From Holosporales bacterium (GTDB lineage Bacteria; Pseudomonadota; Alphaproteobacteria; BNTO01): DNA of 14,842 bases. Positions 1 through 6,440 of the stretch are shown piece after piece. Below the pieces are notes generated by a model that saw nothing but the letters and a program-made list of their open reading frames with translations, was not told the DNA's origin and did not search any database. Numbering within the stretch: position 1 is the stretch's first letter; each line of letters opens with the position of its first letter. Made by a program: the position numbers and the translations under genes. The stretch lies in NCBI GenBank assembly GCA_031290075.1, contig JAITOG010000023.1, positions 1 to 14,842 on the forward strand, written 5' to 3'.

Positions 1-797
1 CTGGTCTAAGAGGAGATGTTGCTACTCTGAAAACTCAAGTTAGTGCAACAACCACGGGACTAATAGATTTAGTTGGTACAGCAACTACTGGCTTAAGAGG
101 AAAAGTTACTAGCTTAGAAACTAGTGTTGGGACAACAGATACTGCTGGTTTAAGAAAGAAAGTTGTTGATCTAGAAACTAGTGTTGGAACATCAGCAACT
201 ACTGGCCTAAGAAAGGATGTTGCTGATCTAAAAACTAGTGTTGAAGCAACAAATGTTACTACTCTAGCAGGAAAAGTTACGACCCTAGAAACTAGTGTTG
301 GTACAACAGATACTACTGGTTTAAGAGGAGTAGTTGGAGCATCAGACAGTGCTGGCCTAAGAAAGAAAGTTGTTGATCTAGAAACTAGCGTTGGAACATC
401 AGCAACTACTGGCCTAAGAAAGGATGTTGCTGATCTAAAAACTAGTGTTGAAGCAACAAATGTTACTACTCTAGCAGGAAAAGTTACTAGCCTAGAAACT
501 AGTGTTGGGACAACAGATACTACTGGTTTAAGATATAGAGTTGGTAAGCTAGAAACAAGTACTACTGGCATAACAGAAATAGTTGGAGCATCAGACAGCG
601 CTGGCCTAAGAAAGAAAGTTGCTGATCTAGAAACTAGTGTTGGAAAATCAGATAGCGAGGGCCTAAGAAAGAAAGTTATTGACAACTATGATTATTTAAA
701 AAATTATTTTTTGGATATGTCTAATCGAGTTTTTTCTAATAGTGATTCTCTAGAAAAAAGAATTGCTAAGCTTGAAGAAACGCTTCTAAGAAGTTAA
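1..797 (+). CDS. Repeat-rich coiled-coil protein, C-terminal part (5' end outside window)
   Basis: The frame beginning at base 3 is open from the left edge to a TAA at 795-797, so this is the C-terminal ~265 residues of a longer protein. It consists of repeats of about 19 residues with the pattern GLRKKVxDLETSVGTSxTT. Some modules are shortened to 12 residues (such as GLRGVVGASDSA). The hydrophobic spacing (L, V, L, V) suggests a coiled coil, and the Gly/Thr/Ser-rich turns resemble stalk repeats of fibrous surface proteins or phage tail fibres. The last ~45 residues are non-repetitive and end in a charged helix (DSLEKRIAKLEETLLRS). There is no membrane anchor or autotransporter barrel at the C-terminus, so a trimeric autotransporter is not supported. 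The function is not recognised. The opposite strand is also open over 35-685, but that frame merely reflects the biased codons of this repeat. The 3' end overlaps the convergent dnaE by 12 bp. Confidence 0.75.
   Translation, partial: GLRGDVATLKTQVSATTTGLIDLVGTATTGLRGKVTSLETSVGTTDTAGLRKKVVDLETSVGTSATTGLRKDVADLKTSVEATNVTTLAGKVTTLETSVGTTDTTGLRGVVGASDSAGLRKKVVDLETSVGTSATTGLRKDVADLKTSVEATNVTTLAGKVTSLETSVGTTDTTGLRYRVGKLETSTTGITEIVGASDSAGLRKKVADLETSVGKSDSEGLRKKVIDNYDYLKNYFLDMSNRVFSNSDSLEKRIAKLEETLLRS
142..540 (+). repeat. 207-bp higher-order tandem repeat within the coiled-coil gene
   Basis: Bases from about 142-333 recur almost identically at about 349-540, an offset of 207 bp (69 codons). The offset equals three 19-residue modules plus one 12-residue module. 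For example TTGGAACATC lies at 184 and again at 391, followed by a long near-identical stretch. The period is a multiple of three, so the frame is kept. The near identity suggests a recent duplication. Confidence 0.85.
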
Positions 798-3700
798 AGA
801 TATTCCAGGAATTGCAAGTATGTTTGCCTTAACCTTTGAATCAATATTATATAGAGAAGGAAGTGTTATTTTGCTTTTTACTTCAATATTGAGGGAAGAA
901 AAATGCAAAACAATAATGCAATCTCCTGGTTCCACCTGCTGTAAAACTTCTTTTAGAACTTCAAGATCGCAGTCTGGAGAAATCTGAAAATTTAAAAATT
1001 GATTTTTTGTTTTGCTTGTTAAATTTGTATCCAATTTTTCCAAAGTTACCCCGGTAATACGGTATGTTTCATCACTATTCGACTTTATAGTAGCTTCTAC
1101 ACACACAGCTAATCCAGGTTCTATAAGGTCTCGAATTTTTGCGTAATTTTCTGAAAAAAAAGGAACTTCAAAAATACTAAAATGATCTGAAAGCGTTACA
1201 AAAGCAAATTTAGAACCACCTTTTGAAATACGCTCTTCCTTTGATAAAATAATAGCTGCAAATTTTACGGTTTTTCCATTTTCTGAAGCAAGTTGTGCAA
1301 ATAAAGAGCTGTTTTGAAGATCCATTTTTTGAGTTACATCCTTATAGATATCCAAAGGATGGTCTTTTAGAAAAAAGCCGAGAGCTTCAAATTCCTTTTG
1401 GGTTTTTTCTAATAAATTCCACGTACCGCAATTTTTTTCTAGACGTAAAGGTTCTTTAATAATTTCGGTAGTATCACTAAAAAGTGATCTCATTGCGCTG
1501 CTTCTATCTTGTTTAAAGCTATTGGCATAACGCAAAATTGTATCAATAGAACTAAACAACTGTTTTCTATTGCTATTAAGCTGATCCATTGCTCCAGAGG
1601 CAATTAGGCTTTCAAGCTGCCGTTTATTAATACAAGATGCCGGAATTCTGGAAACAAAATCTTCCATGGATTTAAAAGTTCCATTTTTTTCACGCTCTGC
1701 CACTAATTCTTCCATGGCTTTTTCACCAACATTTTTTATGGCAGAAAGGGCGTAACGCATAGCACCGTTTTCCGGTACAAAATTTACAAATGATTTATTA
1801 ATATCAGGAGGCAAAAGTTCAAAGCCGTTCGCGCGCAAATCTTGAAAAGCTTCAACTAATTTTTCTGTATTTCCCTTTCCAAATGATGTTATTGCTGCGA
1901 AAAATTCAAGAGGGAAATTAGCCTTTAAATAAGCTGTTTGGTAAGAAATTAATGCATATGGTGCAGAGTGTGATTTATTAAAGCCGTATGAGGCAAATTT
2001 TGCCATAAGGTCAAAAACGCTAGTTGCTATTCCTTCGCTTACTCCATTTTTCATAGCTCCTTCTATAAAAATTTTCTGTTGAGCAGCCATTTCCACCTGG
2101 TTCTTTTTTCCCATAGCTCGCCGCAAAATATCCGCGCCGCCTAGTGTGTAGCCTCCCATAACCTGGGCTATTTGCATAACTTGTTCTTGATACACCATAA
2201 CCCCATATGTTTTTTCCAAAATAGTTTCTAAACTTGGGTGAATGTATATAACTTTCTCTTCTCCATGTTTTCTAGCCAAGTATTTTGGGATGTCATCCAT
2301 TGGACCGGGACGGTATAAGGCTACAAGAGCTATCAAATCCTCAAACCTGTCTGGACGCAGTTTTTTCACAACATCCCTCATCCCTCCGCTTTCTAATTGA
2401 AAAACCCCTAAAACATTTGTTGAACATAGCAATTCAAATGTTTTTTTATCATCAAGCGGAATTTCACTTATGCAAATTTCAATTCCTCTTTGTTTTAATA
2501 AATCAATGCAATATTGTATCACAGAGAGCGTTTTTAGACCAAGAAAGTCAAATTTTAGCAATCCAACTTTTTCAATGAATTTCATATTGATTTGGGTAAT
2601 TGCCAGCGTAGATTCCCCGTCGTAATAAAGAGGAACTATATCTGAAAGTGTTTGCCCTCCAATCACGATACCAGCAGCATGCGTTGAAGCATGGCGATAT
2701 AGGCCTTCAAGTTTTAAACCAATGTTTATTAGCTTTTCTATAGTGGCATCTTCCTGTATCATTTCAGAAAAAACCTTATCTCCGTTAATTGCTTCTTGAA
2801 GAGTTACGGGCTGAGATGGATTGTTGGGAATTAGCCTACAAACCTTATCCACCTGGCTATACGGTATTTCCAAAACTCGCCCAACATCGCGCAGTACAGC
2901 ACGGGCTTGTAGTTTCCCAAAAGTAATGATTTGAGCTACTTTATTATCTCCATAACGATGTTTTACATATTCAATAACTTCTCCGCGGCGTATTTGGCAA
3001 AAATCTATATCAAAGTCAGGCATAGATACGCGCTCTGGGTTTAGAAATCGTTCAAATATTAATGAAAATCTTATTGGATCTATATCTGTTATTATTAGAG
3101 CCCAAGCAACCAAGGAACCGGCTCCGGATCCACGCCCTGGGCCAACGGGGATGTTTTGGTTTTTAGCATATTTAATAAAATCAGAAACTATCAAAAAATA
3201 GCCGGGAAATCCCATATCTTCTATAACTTTAAGTTCTCTTTCTAAGCGCTCTGTATACAAGGTTTCAACTTCTTTAATGGACTTCTCTCGTAACTCAATT
3301 TCTTCTGCAAATTTGTTCGTTACTTCGATGCTCGAATCCTCATGGGGTTTAGGGGAAATTGGTTTCGAAGGAAGTCTATTTAGTACACTGGGCTCTTGCG
3401 CTCCGTAGCCTCCTTCCCCAAATTGAGATTTTGTAGGTTCTTCAAGAGATCTATTTTTATCAAAATTTTTCAAAAAATACGGAAAAACTTGATTTTTTAG
3501 ACGTTTTTGTAATCCAATGTGTGCCTGCTCTCTTAATTCATCTTTCTCCGATAAGCCGGACTCAGATGTAAAAGGCGGTAAAATTGGATCTCTTTCTTCC
3601 AAAATAAAATGGCAACGTTTTGCAATATTTACAGTATTTTCTATGGCTTCAGGTAAATCTGAGAAAAGTTCAACCATCTCTTCTTGAGATTTAAAATATT

Positions 3701-4418
3701 TATGTATAACGGATTTTTCACGATTTTCTTCACTTAAATAACGCCCATTAGCAATACAAAGCAAAACATCATGTGCTTCAAACATATCTTTGTTTTTAAA
3801 GCAAACATCATTTGTAGCTACAATGGGAATGTTATGCTTTAATGCAAGATCTAGGAACTGCGGCTCAAGTATTTTCTGGGTTAAAAGGTCATGCCTTATT
3901 AGCTCAATATACAGATTATCCTTAAATAAATAATTTAATTTTGTAAGTAAATCTTCAGCTTCGTTAAAATTTTTCTGTAATAAAAGTTGTCCTAATGGCC
4001 CTGAATCCCCGCCAGTTAAGCAAATTAGATCTTTGCTATATTGTTCCAAATGCTCAAGCGTTATAAAAGGGCCATCTGTAGAAAGTGTTGGATTTTGATA
4101 TGAAAAAGTCGACATTTTTATCAAATTTTTATATCCTTGTTCGCTTTTTACTAATAAAACAATTGGGCTGTATTTTGTAATTCCAGACTTTTCAATGGTT
4201 TTTAAAGTGATTTGCGTTCCTATAATGTGCTGAATCCCTTTATGAAACAGCGTTTTGGAAATATCTATTACACCAAAAAGGTTATTTATGTCTATAACTG
4301 CTACAGCTGGCATTTGAAATTTTTCGCATAATTCTGGCAGGGAGGAAACTTTAAGGGCTCCATGAGACAAAGAATAAGCGCTATGTACTCTCAGATGTAT
4401 AAATTTAGGCTTAACCAT
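786..4418 (-). CDS. dnaE: DNA polymerase III alpha subunit (replicative polymerase)
   Basis: This is the catalytic subunit of the replicative DNA polymerase III holoenzyme, 1210 residues and slightly longer than the usual ~1150-1180. The N-terminal PHP domain begins with the typical HLRVHSAYSL motif (H8, H12). The polymerase active site shows MPDFDIDFC with acidic residues D468, D470 and D472. The third catalytic aspartate is in KFDFLGLKTL (D624). GPGRGSGAGSLVAW, ALYRPGPMD and the SYGFNKSHSAPYA region are standard C-family motifs, and an OB-fold region follows near residues 1060-1130. The ATG at 4416-4418 is chosen because the protein then starts as DnaE proteins do; no good ribosome binding site is visible. 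Residues of about 330-368, between the PHP domain and the GFPGYFLIVSDF motif, are an insertion made by a repeat element (separate entry). The frame is intact through it. The gene is divergent from rpsF, and its TAG lies inside the convergent upstream CDS. Confidence 0.97.
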   Translation of the reverse strand: MVKPKFIHLRVHSAYSLSHGALKVSSLPELCEKFQMPAVAVIDINNLFGVIDISKTLFHKGIQHIIGTQITLKTIEKSGITKYSPIVLLVKSEQGYKNLIKMSTFSYQNPTLSTDGPFITLEHLEQYSKDLICLTGGDSGPLGQLLLQKNFNEAEDLLTKLNYLFKDNLYIELIRHDLLTQKILEPQFLDLALKHNIPIVATNDVCFKNKDMFEAHDVLLCIANGRYLSEENREKSVIHKYFKSQEEMVELFSDLPEAIENTVNIAKRCHFILEERDPILPPFTSESGLSEKDELREQAHIGLQKRLKNQVFPYFLKNFDKNRSLEEPTKSQFGEGGYGAQEPSVLNRLPSKPISPKPHEDSSIEVTNKFAEEIELREKSIKEVETLYTERLERELKVIEDMGFPGYFLIVSDFIKYAKNQNIPVGPGRGSGAGSLVAWALIITDIDPIRFSLIFERFLNPERVSMPDFDIDFCQIRRGEVIEYVKHRYGDNKVAQIITFGKLQARAVLRDVGRVLEIPYSQVDKVCRLIPNNPSQPVTLQEAINGDKVFSEMIQEDATIEKLINIGLKLEGLYRHASTHAAGIVIGGQTLSDIVPLYYDGESTLAITQINMKFIEKVGLLKFDFLGLKTLSVIQYCIDLLKQRGIEICISEIPLDDKKTFELLCSTNVLGVFQLESGGMRDVVKKLRPDRFEDLIALVALYRPGPMDDIPKYLARKHGEEKVIYIHPSLETILEKTYGVMVYQEQVMQIAQVMGGYTLGGADILRRAMGKKNQVEMAAQQKIFIEGAMKNGVSEGIATSVFDLMAKFASYGFNKSHSAPYALISYQTAYLKANFPLEFFAAITSFGKGNTEKLVEAFQDLRANGFELLPPDINKSFVNFVPENGAMRYALSAIKNVGEKAMEELVAEREKNGTFKSMEDFVSRIPASCINKRQLESLIASGAMDQLNSNRKQLFSSIDTILRYANSFKQDRSSAMRSLFSDTTEIIKEPLRLEKNCGTWNLLEKTQKEFEALGFFLKDHPLDIYKDVTQKMDLQNSSLFAQLASENGKTVKFAAIILSKEERISKGGSKFAFVTLSDHFSIFEVPFFSENYAKIRDLIEPGLAVCVEATIKSNSDETYRITGVTLEKLDTNLTSKTKNQFLNFQISPDCDLEVLKEVLQQVEPGDCIIVLHFSSLNIEVKSKITLPSLYNIDSKVKANILAIPGISLTS
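3315..3430 (-). repeat. Palindromic-element copy inserted in frame in dnaE
   Basis: Read on the dnaE coding strand, this stretch matches the intergenic element core at about 13800-13916. CCCATGAGGATTCGAGCA is exact in both, AATTTCCCC(C/T)AAACCCC precedes it, and GAGCGCA plus AGTGTA(C/T)TA(A/G)ATA lie further upstream. It encodes about residues 330-368 of DnaE, including PISPKPHEDSS (H359-S363). It sits in a linker where other DnaE proteins have no such segment. The behaviour is that of Rickettsia palindromic elements, which are known to insert in frame into genes; membership of a named RPE class cannot be judged here. Boundaries are approximate. Confidence 0.8.
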
Positions 4419-4759
4419 TACACAAACCCAAAGAACAAATAAGCACGTTCAAAATAACATATTTTATAAATGTTTTAGAGAAATTAGTTCTTGTGTTTTT
4501 GCTAGACTATACTGGGGCCCCCCAAAGAATGCGGATTTTAATTGCTGCCAATCCTTGAAACCCACTTGAGGGCAAATTCTTAAAGATTTAAAAAAAAAAA
4601 TTCCATTTATTACATAATTTTCACAAAATTTTTTAATTACAGTTGCAAATATTGCAATTATTTTGTAATAATGAATGTAGTTTCTTTGCTCTTTGTATAC
4701 GGGCTACTTTTTATTTTAAATTAATGTTTTAAGTTAAAAAGTATCCGAAAAGGAGTTTT
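4419..4759. other. Divergent intergenic region dnaE / rpsF
   Basis: This 341-bp gap has no credible gene. It should contain the promoters of both dnaE and the ribosomal cluster, but no -35/-10 pair is clear enough to call. The middle holds a degenerate copy of a palindromic repeat (4508-4566). The rest is very AT-rich, with runs of A and T around 4588-4625. AAGGAG at 4750-4755 is the ribosome binding site of rpsF and supports its GTG start. Confidence 0.6.
4508..4566 (+). repeat. Degenerate copy of a ~90-bp palindromic repeat
   Basis: TATACTGGGGCC, then AATGCGGATTTTA, TTGCTGC and AATCCTTGAAAC occur here in the same order and spacing as at 13917-13968, with only a few changes. In the other copy the sequence folds back through a right arm (13981-13997). 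Here that arm is only weakly recognisable after 4570 (GCAAATTCTT), so this copy has decayed. Confidence 0.75.
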
Positions 4760-5152
4760 GTGAAAAATTTTTACGAAGTTGTATTTATAGTTAGGCCAGA
4801 TGCAATGCCTGGTCTAGTTGAGTCTATTGCTAGTGATATAACTAAAATTATAAAAGATGAAGGCGAAGATGTTACCAAAACAGAGTTTTGTGGGCTTCGT
4901 CAATTTGCTTATCCAATTAAAAAAAATAAGAGTGGACATTATGTTTTGTTAAATATTTTTGGCAATAGTACAACAATTGCTGAAATAGATCGTAAATTAC
5001 GAATTAATGAAAACGTATTAAGACATCTTGTATTAAAAGTTGACCGTTTGGACAATAATCCTTCTCCCCTAATGCAAAATAAGCATTATAGAGAAAATCT
5101 TTTAAGTAATAGTGGAGAAGAGGAATTCTCAGCCAAAAACATAGGAGAATAA
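4760..5152 (+). CDS. rpsF: 30S ribosomal protein S6
   Basis: S6 binds 16S rRNA in the platform of the small subunit as a partner of S18. The 130-residue product starts YEVVFIVRPD and contains the family's FAYPIKKNKSGHYVLLNI strand-turn and LRINENVLRHLVLKVD. The length is usual for alphaproteobacteria, with a variable charged tail. The start is a GTG at 4760, placed four bases after AAGGAG and giving the normal S6 N-terminus. It is the first gene of a four-gene ribosomal cluster. Its stop is one base before the rpsR start, so the two are probably translationally coupled. Confidence 0.96.
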   Translation: MKNFYEVVFIVRPDAMPGLVESIASDITKIIKDEGEDVTKTEFCGLRQFAYPIKKNKSGHYVLLNIFGNSTTIAEIDRKLRINENVLRHLVLKVDRLDNNPSPLMQNKHYRENLLSNSGEEEFSAKNIGE

Positions 5153-5153
5153 A

Positions 5154-5453
5154 ATGAATAGAGGGAATTTTGAAAAAAATACTAGCCGCACAAATGATGC
5201 AAGAAACGCTACAGATAGAGCGAACACTTTAAGAAAACAACAAATATTTAAAGGCAGAGGATGCCCTTTTTCTGGGAAAAAAGCTTTACAAATTAATTAT
5301 AAAGATGTTGCCGTTTTATCAAAATTTTTATCTGAGCGCGGTAAAATTATTCCAAGTCGTGTTACATCTGTATGTTTTAAAAAACAGAGAGAGTTAGCCA
5401 AAGCAATAAAAAGAGCTAGATTTCTTGCTTTAATTCCTTATGTTAATGATTAA
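5154..5453 (+). CDS. rpsR: 30S ribosomal protein S18
   Basis: S18 pairs with S6 on the small-subunit platform. The core from about residue 36 (CPFSGKKALQINYKDVAVLSKFLSERGKIIPSR, broken by no gaps) through the AKAIKRARFLALIPY end is standard S18. At 99 residues it is about 20-25 longer than typical. The extra length is an N-terminal hydrophilic extension rich in Asn, Arg and Thr. The ATG at 5154 is preceded by AGGAG inside the end of rpsF, and no internal ATG lies before the core, so the extension appears real. In many alphaproteobacteria rplI follows rpsR; here rplU follows after 9 bp. Confidence 0.95.
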   Translation: MNRGNFEKNTSRTNDARNATDRANTLRKQQIFKGRGCPFSGKKALQINYKDVAVLSKFLSERGKIIPSRVTSVCFKKQRELAKAIKRARFLALIPYVND

Positions 5454-5462
5454 GAGGTTAAA

Positions 5463-5780
5463 ATGTTTGCAATTATAAAAACTGGAGGAAAACAATATAG
5501 AGTTTCCCCAGGAGATGTTATTTTGGTGGAAAAGCTTGATACTGTTGTTGGGGAAGCGGTTGAACTCAATGAAGTTTTAGCAATTAAAAGCAATAGTAAT
5601 GAAGTAATTTTGGGAGAACCTTTAGTAAATGGCTGGAAAGTTGTTGCAAAGGTTTTAAATCAAATTAGAGATAGAAAAATTTTAGTTTTTAAAAAGAAGC
5701 GCCGCCATAATTACCGCCGTAAAAATGGGCATCGGCAACATTTATCTGTTCTAAAAATTACAGATATTGTGGTAGCGTAA
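5463..5780 (+). CDS. rplU: 50S ribosomal protein L21
   Basis: L21 is a 23S rRNA-binding protein of the large subunit. The 105-residue product begins MFAIIKTGGKQYRVSPGDVI, the family signature, and carries the basic loop KKKRRHNYRRKNGHRQ near residues 78-95. The length is normal. AGAGG lies seven bases before the ATG. It is separated by 9 bp from rpsR and 36 bp from rpmA and is probably cotranscribed with both. The rplU-rpmA order is the near-universal arrangement. Confidence 0.96.
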   Translation: MFAIIKTGGKQYRVSPGDVILVEKLDTVVGEAVELNEVLAIKSNSNEVILGEPLVNGWKVVAKVLNQIRDRKILVFKKKRRHNYRRKNGHRQHLSVLKITDIVVA

Positions 5781-5816
5781 AAAGAAGATTTATTAATTTA
5801 GAAAAGGAGTAAAACA

Positions 5817-6071
5817 ATGGCAACAAAAAAAGCTGGCGGTAGCTCTAGAAATGGAAGAGATTCAATTGGGCGTCGCCTTGGAGTAAAGCGTTTTGGAGGA
5901 GAAAGCATTAATGCAGGAACAATTATTGTTCGTCAACGCGGAACGAAATTTCATCCAGGAAGAAATGTTGGCATGGGAAAGGATCATACGCTTTTTGCTA
6001 TGATTCCGGGAAAAGTCTCATTTTCTGTTGGAGCAAAAGGCCGAGTATTTGCTAATATAATAGAACTTTAA
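5817..6071 (+). CDS. rpmA: 50S ribosomal protein L27
   Basis: L27 sits near the peptidyl transferase centre, where its N-terminal tail contacts tRNA. The 84-residue product starts MATKKAGGSSRNGRDSIGRR and includes GVKRFGGE, NVGMGKDHTLFA and the closing basic/aromatic strand (KGRVFANI). The N-terminus begins directly at the mature tail, without the cleavable leader found in Firmicutes. AAAGGAG lies seven bases upstream of the ATG. It is the last gene of the ribosomal cluster. No GC-rich stem followed by T-run is visible after it; the AT-rich inverted repeat downstream might serve as terminator. Confidence 0.96.
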   Translation: MATKKAGGSSRNGRDSIGRRLGVKRFGGESINAGTIIVRQRGTKFHPGRNVGMGKDHTLFAMIPGKVSFSVGAKGRVFANIIEL

Positions 6072-6089
6072 TTAAATTTACTATATTTT

Positions 6090-6157
6090 TTGTGAACCTC
6101 CTACAAATTATGAGGTTGTGGAAAATTATCTGCATTGTTAATTATGAATTTTTATAT
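6090..6157 (+). repeat. Left copy of ~70-bp inverted repeat
   Basis: This copy begins TTGTGAACCTCCTACA and runs to ATGAATTTTTATA. It aligns without gaps, at roughly 84% by eye, with the reverse complement of 6322-6391. It contains its own small hairpin, AACCTC...GAGGTT. Confidence 0.8.
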
Positions 6158-6321
6158 TATATCCCCTTCACCTAGTGATTGAGGATTTTTGCGGGAAGAC
6201 GGAAGCGAAAATAAAAGCTTGATCTTCCTAACTACAAAAGAAAATTTGTTATAAAATAATAGCCAATAACCATAAGCTAAAAGCAATGTAGTTATTGACT
6301 CAAGTTTTTAATTTTTTATTT

Positions 6322-6426
6322 TATACCAAAATTCATGAATAATAATTCAGATGATTTTTCACAACCCTACAATCTGTAGGAGGTTCACAAACACTATCTG
6401 TCTGATTAAATGTGAATTTTGGTATA
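6322..6426 (-). repeat. Right copy of the inverted repeat, itself palindromic
   Basis: Bases 6322-6391 are the inverted partner of 6090-6157. The outer ends TATACCAAAATTCA (6322-6335) and TGAATTTTGGTATA (6413-6426) are perfect reverse complements. The centre forms a hairpin with AACC-CTACA pairing to TGTAG-GGTT around 6364-6384. The whole stretch could fold into a long cruciform or RNA stem. Lying just past the phosphatase stop, it may act in 3'-end formation. Confidence 0.75.
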
Positions 6427-6440
6427 TCAGCAACCATTTT

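Larger units (their letters stand above)
6072..6440. other. Convergent intergenic region with inverted repeat pair
   Basis: This 369-bp gap lies between the 3' ends of rpmA (+) and the phosphatase gene (-). Two copies of a ~70-bp sequence lie in opposite orientation at its ends (separate entries). The ~160 bp between them has no credible gene. The hairpins may terminate transcription from both sides, but none has the classic stem plus T-run. Confidence 0.6.

Noticed and set aside
35..685. Long minus-strand open frame opposite the coiled-coil gene
   Set aside because: It repeats with exactly the period of the plus-strand gene and yields a low-complexity hydrophobic product. The plus-strand frame is open from the window edge to a natural end and shows heptad logic. 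The mirror frame is a codon-bias shadow.
2285..2578. Plus-strand open frame inside dnaE
   Set aside because: It is fully contained in the conserved polymerase coding region on the other strand.
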